From assembly GCF_005239225.2 (NCBI RefSeq), contig NC_133294.1, positions 4,774,001-4,838,000 on the forward strand: a stretch of 64,000 nt of DNA. Reading direction: 5' to 3'. A model generated the notes under the pieces. The model ran no database searches and was not told the DNA's origin. It was given only the letters and a program-made list of their open reading frames with translations. Position 1 is the first letter of the stretch. Each line of letters opens with the position of its first letter. The position numbers and the translations under genes are program-made. Of this stretch, positions 56,845 to 64,000 are shown piece after piece. Origin of the DNA: Populus alba (Eukaryota; Streptophyta; Magnoliopsida; Malpighiales; Salicaceae).

Positions 56845-57260
56845 AACCATCTCAATCCAATAACTTAAACTGTTAGATGAGGTACCTTGTGCTTAATTTT
56901 TTTATCAAATAAATAAGGATGATGAGATTCAAACATGTGACCGCTTAGTCATCAAGGCTCTGATACCATGTCAAATAACAAATTCAACCCAATAGCTTAA
57001 GCTATTCGGTGAGGTTCTAATATATGATTTATATTATTATCTAATACATCCTCTCAAGTGAAAGCGCGTTAGACTTGAAACTTGCAAAGACTCATTTTAT
57101 CTTGTGCTTGATTTTTTATCAAATAAATAGGGGTAATGAGATTCAAACTTATGACCATTTGATCATCAATATTCTGATACCATGTCAAAGAACCATCTCA
57201 ACCTAAGAGTTTAAATTGTTAGGTGAGATCCCGGTATATAACTTATATTATTCTATAAGA
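56845..57260 (-). repeat. dispersed repeat, two units with CTGATACCATGTCAAA
   Basis: Two partial units (about 56845-57060 and 57120-57260) share CTGATACCATGTCAAA, AACTTAAACTGTTAG-type and TATATTATT phrases. They are inverted relatives of 45615-45850 and 46590-46875. Not coding. Confidence 0.55.
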
Positions 57261-59488
57261 TTGATAAGAATCATTTTAATGAAAAAAACATAAATTTTAG
57301 TTTAAACATGCGTTTTATTTTACTTTGTAAAATTACTTTAAACATGTCAAGTAATATCTTTTTATAAATAGAAATGAATAGATTTTTTTTTTTTTTCTTT
57401 GGATTAAATTAATTTTCTTAATAAAAATGAAACGGCTTAATTTCAAGGATTGAATCAAAATTCTTTAGAAATAGACTGTAAGACAACATTATTAAACGGT
57501 CCTCCAGGATCCGTCAGGATCACACATGAATCATGTAATACCAACACTACCACATTAGAAAAAATGAAAAGGGCCATTAAAGCTGATCTCCGTAGATTTG
57601 CCTAGCTCAGAGGTCCTAATTTTGACAGTCACGTACGCACGACTGGTAGCTGGGATCGATGTGCACTTGTTGTTGAGGAAGATTGATTATTTTATAAAAG
57701 ATACTTTGATATATTTTTAGTTAAATGTTTAGGACAGTGACTAGCCTTAATTTCTTTTTAACTTCAAATAACTATAACTATATCTAGTTTAATTTGTTTT
57801 CCTTTTTGTTTTTTTTTTTAAAAAAAAAAACTCAATTATGAAAACATAAACACTTTAATTACTTTTTTATAATAGTAAAAAATGCAATGAAATGATCACA
57901 TTTACTATAACCTCTTCTCTTTCTTTTTTCTTTTCTTTTTATATAACTCCAATAGGTATCTTAACAACTCAATATGAAAAATTATCAATCTATTGTAGTT
58001 TTCACTAGTTTTCAGCCTGCATTAAACTGTGATTTAGATTAAAAAAAAAAAACTTTTCAATAAAAAAAAGTTCACACCCTAAGAAACTATTTATTATTAT
58101 TATTAAACTTGATCCAACTTGTCAAGATTGTATTCTCCTGACATGACTCCTTGCATAGCCTTGACTTGACTTAAAATTAACCCATGCAAGTTGCCCTAAC
58201 ATGATCCAGTTGACTTTGATAAGTGCAAAGATAACTCGAACGATTAGTTAAAAGCATGGTATGTCATTTAAAAAAAGTTTCAATTGTTGGGTTTCCTGAA
58301 TATCATAATCACAATATAAATAATAATAAAAAATTATTTGAGAATCTCTAGGATTCTATTAGACATATTTAGAGTTGTTTAGAGATTTATTATTCGAAGA
58401 TCTGCTTTATTTTTTAAAAAAAATTCTTTAAAGGTTGGTTTGTTACAACCCATAAGTTGTCCAATTATCCAACTTCCAATAATAATGCACATGAACCACC
58501 AGTGAGAAATCTCATAAATCTCTATTTATGAGAGATTGATAGATATGTCTAGAGTTCCAGTCTATATTTTTTGACCTATGTAGTTTTTCTATTTAACAAA
58601 CAATTATACTAAATAAGAAGCATAGCTTATTATTTATAAGGAAATATGAAAAACCCTTAGAAATTAACTAAATCAAGTCTATACTTGATTTTTTTAGGTC
58701 TAAAAATATAATCCATATATTAATTATATTCTAGTCCTTAATTTCTAAAATATTTTTTAATCAAGTCATACTCAATTTAATTATCTCAGCTTAATTTTTT
58801 ACTAATGGTTCTTAATGTATGTGACTCATTAGGTTCCTAACTCTTTTGAAGAAAATACAACTCATTATATTGCTTGTCTAGGCTAATTGTCCTTTTCATA
58901 ACCATGTCGTGTATAACACATAAATTAGAAAAACAAATATCACAATACATTTTAGTGCATGAGTAAGTTTGCTAACTAATAACAAATTTACTCAAAACTT
59001 TGGGATATGCAGGACCCCATCGAGAATAAGATCTAATGTAAGTTTTGTAGAACCAATGGAAACTATTTCAACCTAGTCACTGTTAGACAAGTTCATATAA
59101 TCATGATCGACGATCTTATTATGTGTTGGTGATGACTTGGTGATATATTTCAAAGGGTAATATTTGTTGTGCAGACTAATGGGAGTGTGCAATCATACCT
59201 ATCATGTTTACAAAGGATTGGTTATTACTATTTTCTTTTTCTAGTAAAGACATGGTCTTATTATGTTCCTTAACTGTGAACATGGCTTGTTTTGTGGTTA
59301 AGTCTTTGGATGGCTATAGCGTGCTAGCTTGCGTATTGTATGTAATTATTTTCTCTCTCTTTGCCTTTATATTCAATTTGTGATCAACTGGAAATCCATG
59401 GAAATATATAGAAACATTGATCAATCAAGTGACCATCGCGATTACAATGACTAAATTTAAGGTGTTACCTCATATTGTCATTGTTCCT
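57261..59488. other. AT-rich intergenic and repeat DNA
   Basis: No gene seen. 58650-58960 resembles LTR-like T/A-rich DNA but has no clear ends. A short exact inverted repeat of A and T runs is near 57809-57831. Confidence 0.45.
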
Positions 59489-60790
59489 TGTTGAAGAATG
59501 CCTATTGATCTATACAACTTGACATGACCATTGAGAATGGCTTAGCTGCATATCATGGTACCCATTGTTTGTTTCACGATGAGAGGCTTGTTATGTATGG
59601 ACACTAAATGATTGTTGGCTACCATGTCAAACATGGCTGCATGGTGAAGGTTCAGAGTGGTTGCAATTAGGTAACCAAATATTAAAAATGGTGGTAAGAG
59701 TGGTTTCCACAATTGATTAAAATGGGGAGAATTATCTCTCATATCAGCTATAAATAAAGGGAGCTAATGAGAGATGGATAGTATATAAAAACAGAGAGAA
59801 ACACTGAGAGAGAGCTAAAGAGAGTTGAGTTGAGTGGAGAAAAATTTTCTCCTCCTCTTTGTTTTGTTATTTGTATTGTTCCCAACTTGATTAATACAAA
59901 CAATTAGCTCTGTGGAGTAGGCAAGTTGCTGAACCATGTAAATTGTGAGTTTGATTTCTAGAATTACTTAACAATTGGTATTAGAGTTAGTTATTAGAAA
60001 AAAAAAGGATGTTTGATCCAAACCCAGAAATCAAAGTTTTCAAAATGTGTTTTTGAACATACCATTGTATAGGGGAGGTAGATTGGAGTTCGATGGTGAA
60101 TCTCTGGCTACGAACCGATGTATTGCATGTCAAAATGCGCCACCCATAAATTTGCTAAAGCGCACAGACACGTTACACCTACCTCATGCTCCTTCTTCAT
60201 CCATTTCTAATCTGGGTTGCCTTGCCACATCATCAATAGTTAGTTGACACGTTCACGGATATGCACAGTTAACTACCATGTCTAGTGTACAGTTAGAGTA
60301 ACACGTCATTTGTTAGTATATGCCACATTAGATACTGGGACCCTTTGTTCCTATGTGTCCGCCATGTCATCAAAGCCACATCATTATTGAGTTTTTGATT
60401 CGGTGCAGTAAAGCCATCGTTTTACTTGGCACGTGGCTTGATTTGAAATATTCATTGACCCAAACTTTGATTGATTAGATCTAAGTCATCCAAAGTCCAA
60501 TTTGGGTGATTTCAAAGTCGTCCCTAACATATTTGACCATTCCAGACACAACCGTGAAGTTGGATTTAGAAAATTCAAATTTAAAGATAGTAAAATGACA
60601 GATGAAATAAAGGTTGTTGGAATTGAAAAATTTGACGAGATAGATTTTGGATACTAGAAAATACAAATTGAAGACTATCTATATGGAAAGAAACTTCATC
60701 TTTCTTTGATGTAGAGCAGACCAGTTAATATGGAAGAAGAATGGTTAATTCTCAAGCTAGCCTTGAAATCCATCATATTATTGAATGAGA
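59489..60790 (+). mobile_element. Ty1-copia 5' LTR, primer-binding site and gag remnant
   Basis: The LTR is read from TGTTGAAGAATG (59489) to ACTTAACA (59973), 485 bp; the ends TGTTGA and TTAACA are near inverted repeats, as in copia LTRs. After two spacer bases, TGGTATTAGAGTTA (59976-59989) resembles the initiator-Met tRNA primer-binding site TGGTATCAGAGC. A TATATAAAA box is near 59782. At 60619-60790 a gag-like frame reads EKFDEIDFG and, after a stop, KIQIEDYLYGKKLHL, the conserved start of copia Gag. The rest of the element is missing or unrecognisable. Confidence 0.78.
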
Positions 60791-61400
60791 ACTAAAAAGG
60801 ATGAGGTTTTGAAAGAAAGTGGATTTGTTAAGAAATTGGCATGTGCAAGAGAGCCTTGGTCCTTGGGTAGTTTTATCCTTTCTGACCTTGAAGAAGGATA
60901 ATAGTTGGCACATATTAAAAAAAAAAAAAAATAGTGCACCACTAACAAAATAATTATGGGTTACAAGATTTTGATTTTTTGATTATATGACATATTTGAT
61001 CAATTATATGGAGAGATAATTTGTAAAAAGATTTATTTAAGAAATGGATACCATTAAATTCAAATTTTTATTTGGGAAGGAATGGAAGATGACCTTTAAG
61101 ATATAAAAGAGATTGTATGATTGACTGATTATTCCTTTTGATTTGTCTAACCATTTTTAATAATTTCATATGAAAAACATAGTTACACCAATTATTGAAT
61201 GCTTGAATAAAAGGGATTTGAATTGAGGAGAAAAAGAAAAAAAGATATTTGATTTGATAAAAATATAATATCAAGCATTGCTCTATGTTTAGCGCTTTCA
61301 AAATTTAACAAACTATAAAGGTCAAATATGATGCTTATGATTAAAGTGGTTCCCATGCAATTAAGAGTTCCATGTTGTTTACTCTGAAAAGGTAAGAGTA
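60791..61400. other. unassigned DNA between copia remnant and solo LTR
   Basis: No frame with a recognised family. It could be decayed internal retrotransposon sequence. Confidence 0.4.
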
Positions 61401-61697
61401 CTATGTGTCACACCTGGACATCACGGCGGCCTTAAAAATTATAATTCTTTGGAAAGAATGGATTTCTGGCATCCTGTTCTTTAATGTGGATATTCTTTAT
61501 TTAAGGAGTCGCCACCTAGTATTATGGTCACTAGGAACCCTAACTGGTCAACAGAGATTCTATGGTTCGGGACTGGTTACGTAAAAGGGAAGATATTATC
61601 ACCCCTTAAACGTCCTGCCTGAGGCAGACTGCATTGCTGGTTTCGTCTTAAATTGCTAAATGTTTATTAATTTATGTTATGAAAATTTGCTTATAAT

Positions 61698-62103
61698 ATT
61701 CCTGACTCTTGCGTCAGTGAATATTTAACTACGAATATTTCCAACTCTGGCGTTGATAAATATCACGTAGCTATAAAAATAAATTTAAATCATCATTTTT
61801 TTATTCCTGACTCTGGCGTCAGTGAATAATCAAATAAAAATCAATTTATTTTTTACGCTTACACATTATTTTTATTTTTTAATGTAGCTAAATAAAAACA
61901 AAACAAAAATAAAATAACATAAATTTACATTAGTATTTTTTTTATTCCCGACTCTGGCGTCAGTGAATATACCAAACAAATTTATTTTATTTTATCTTAA
62001 GTTATTATTATTTTTTTTGCACGCACATTTTTATATAACCAAGTAAAATACCATGAAATAAATTTAAATTGGTATGTTTATTCTGATTCTACGTCAATGA
62101 ATA
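61698..62103 (+). repeat. five spaced copies of a CTCTGGCGTCAGTGAAT motif
   Basis: Copies begin at about 61698, 61738, 61801, 61943 and 62079. The core GACTCTGGCGTCA is an imperfect palindrome around TGAC/GTCA. Copies three and four are nearly identical, the last is most diverged. They sit in the 5' third of the solo LTR where U3 control elements would lie. Confidence 0.85.
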
Positions 62104-62203
62104 AATAAAAAAACAATAAATTTATTTTATATATTTTTTACCTACACAATTTTTTATTATATATATATATATTTTTTTTTAATTTTTGGGCTGGGCCCGG
62201 CTG

Positions 62204-62317
62204 GCCTGGCCCGGTTATTGGCTCAGGCCAATAACTGGGCCATGCAATAGGCACGCGTGAACTGGTTCACGCGTGCCCCTGCACAGTGCGAAGGTAATTA
62301 ATTTACCTTCGCACTGT
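62204..62317 (+). repeat. cluster of three adjacent hairpins in the solo LTR
   Basis: Hairpin 1: 62204-62222 pairs with 62227-62245 at 17 of 19 positions. Hairpin 2: GGCACGCGTGAAC (62250-62262) and its exact complement (62265-62277) around 2 bases. Hairpin 3: ACAGTGCGAAGGTAA (62283-62297) and its exact complement (62303-62317) around 5 bases. The block is GC-rich in AT-rich surroundings. Confidence 0.95.
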
Positions 62318-62494
62318 TTCGAACATCATTTTGAAATCTTGAATTCGCAGAGCTTGAGGAAGAGAGTTTACCTGGGTGAAGACAGCGATGGGGAAGCAGA
62401 CGGCGTGATGATTCTAGCTCCTGCCGAAGAACGTCCTTCTCCTCCTTTTTATTTTCAAACCCACTCCCCTCTGTTTTCTTGTTCTTTTCAGTTT

Positions 62495-62620
62495 GCCTAT
62501 TCTGCTTGAATCCGTGGACAAAGACAAGTCTGGGTTTTGCTTGTTCTTTTCAGTTCTGCCTATTCACGCTTGAATCCTTGGACAAAGACAAGTCTGGGTT
62601 TTGCTTGTTCTGCCTCCCCT
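62495..62620 (+). repeat. 63-bp tandem duplication in the solo LTR
   Basis: Units begin at GCCTATTC (62495 and 62558) and share GGACAAAGACAAGTCTGG. Few differences, so recent. Confidence 0.85.
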
Positions 62621-63642
62621 GTTGCTGACCTCCTGCCTCGGTTGTTTTTCGTCCTGGTTTCTTCCTTGTGCTCCTTTTTTACTATGATTTATGCTCTGTT
62701 TTCTCTGGGGTTTTTCTCGGTTTCTTCCTGGGTTTAGCTTCGGTTTTTTTTCTGTTTTGTCCCTCCTGTTTATGCTGGGTCTCCCCTTCACTGTTGTAGG
62801 CTTGTTCGTCCTCCCCCCTGGTGTGCTTCTACCCTGTTTGTTTTAGCTCTGGATTTTTGCTTTTTGTGTTGATGTTTCTGTTCTTCTCTATTTTTCTGGG
62901 TTGTGTTTTGATTGCTCTATTTTTCTAGGTTGATCGCCCTGGCTCCTCTTTCGTCTCTGTTTGTTTTCTCCTTTTATAGCCAAACTCAACCTCCTCCAGT
63001 TCTGTTTTTGCAGGACTGTATTATGCATGGTTATCGGCAAACGACTTGGTCCAAGATCAAATTTGTTGCAGATTATCCGCTCCCCTGATGAATCGGAGAT
63101 TCTCCTGTTGAATCGTGATGGAGAAGAACACACGGCTGTTCCTTAGCAACGGTGCCGTTTTGGCTGGAAACGGGAGTTTTCAATTTGACCCCTGAACTTT
63201 GGAAATTTTTGCAATTGGACCTCTCAATTAAATAAAAATTCCTTTTAATTTTGCCCTTTTCTGGATACATTTCAATTAAATCCCTCAATTGGTGCAATGT
63301 TTACAAAACATTCCTTAATTCATGGATTATTCAATTTGATCCTTAATTAATTCTTTTAATTTTTGCCCCTTTTGGATAAATTTCAATTAAGTTCCTGAAT
63401 TTATTTAATTAATTAAATCAAATTTTAATTAAGTCACAAACTTATTAATTCTTATAATTTCATTAATTAAAATAATTCAAATTTTAAGTAAATTTCCAAA
63501 CTTATTAATTCTTCAATTTCTGACCAATTTATTCTCAAATCTGATAATTTTATCCCTAAACTTCAAGATTTGTTGTCTTAACCCAATTATCAACTATATT
63601 TAATTTTTATTATTTGTTCAAAAATTTGGTTATGACACTATG

Positions 63643-64000
63643 TAATAGGTAAGAGATTTTTTTTGTATTCTAATCAAGAGGGGATAAAATTTTTACATAG
63701 TTAGAAGATAATTAGTGATGGTATGCAAGTGAGATGGTTAATTTGTAGCATTTTTTAATCAAAATTATGTACAAGGTTAGAGTTTATAACAAAGTTGTTG
63801 ATGCTTTAAGTAGAATACCAACTATTGTTACTTTACGAGGACAGATCATTGGGTTTGATTATTTGAAATAAATGTACAAGGATTATAAGGATTTTGATAA
63901 GTTATGAGAGAATGTCACAAACTTTAAAGGTTCTTGATGACAGTTAATTAGCTTGACATTCCTCCTTCATTACGAGATAATGTGATTCAAGATTTATATG
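63643..64000 (+). mobile_element. fragment of Ty3-gypsy polyprotein (RNase H end), broken
   Basis: 63799-63828 reads NKVVDALSRI, the conserved end of the gypsy RNase H region (NKVADALSR in active elements), and is followed by a stop at about 63868 and further disrupted sequence to the window edge. The upstream 100 bp contain stops. The piece lies directly right of the solo LTR but belongs to a different insertion, because the LTR's target duplication separates them. Confidence 0.6.

Larger units (their letters stand above)
61406..63637 (+). mobile_element. solo LTR of a gypsy-type retrotransposon, 2232 bp
   Basis: Begins TGTCACACC and ends GGTTATGACA, so TGTCA/TGACA form a 5-bp inverted repeat. 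It is flanked by CTATG on both sides (61401-61405 and 63638-63642), a 5-bp target duplication. Within it are GTCGCCACCTAGTATT, GGGACTGGTTACGTAAA and CCTGCCTGAGGCAGAC in the order of the related LTRs at 29873 and 41652. Only one LTR lies between the two duplications, so internal sequence was lost by LTR-LTR recombination. The 3' third has repeated phrases such as TTCAATTAAATCCCTCAATT, found in decayed form near 44600-45100. Confidence 0.92.

Overview
The window is plant nuclear DNA from a eudicot, most probably a poplar or willow (Salicaceae). All real genes are on the + strand and split by GT-AG introns, intergenic DNA is very AT-rich, and plant transposable elements are everywhere (long gypsy-type LTRs, Ty1-copia, LINE, CACTA, a tRNA-derived SINE, MITE-like repeats). 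The genus is inferred from gene and repeat character; no search was run.

Layout. About 1-2.9 kb is AT-rich intergenic DNA. At 3.1-7.6 kb lies a seven-exon gene for a SPARK-domain, probably GPI-anchored, extracellular protein related to Arabidopsis At1g61900. At 9.0 kb is a decayed last exon of a MATE transporter gene. Three seven-exon MATE transporter genes of the DETOXIFICATION 40 type follow: A (14.5-17.8 kb), B (20.4-24.6 kb) and D (47.2-53.1 kb). A fourth copy, C (36.6-40.1 kb), has its 5' half missing behind a 500-N assembly gap. Coding exon lengths of A, B and D are identical from exon 2 to exon 7 (632, 57, 239, 119, 87 and 66 bp), so this is one tandem array with at least five units counting the relic.

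Between and inside the genes lie transposons. Related 2.2-3.8 kb LTRs sit at 27.7-29.9 kb (-), 41.7-45.4 kb (+) and 61.4-63.6 kb (+), with a 5' LTR fragment in intron 4 of gene C. The 61.4 kb copy is a clear solo LTR with a CTATG target-site duplication. The 41.7 kb copy carries a nested 953-bp CACTA element with an AAT duplication. A broken Ty1-copia element lies at 32.2-35.5 kb (-), a LINE relic at 53.9-56.7 kb, a copia LTR with primer-binding site and gag remnant at 59.5-60.8 kb, a SINE with a 15-bp target duplication at 11.2 kb, and a gypsy pol scrap at the right edge.

Function. The MATE proteins are predicted H+-coupled antiporters that move secondary metabolites or xenobiotics across the vacuolar or plasma membrane; nothing in the sequence fixes the substrate. 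No operon-like cooperation exists. I found no undescribed enzymatic or defence system. The least ordinary signals are a hairpin cluster kept at the same LTR offset but with different sequence in each copy, and an assembly-artefact signature around gene C.
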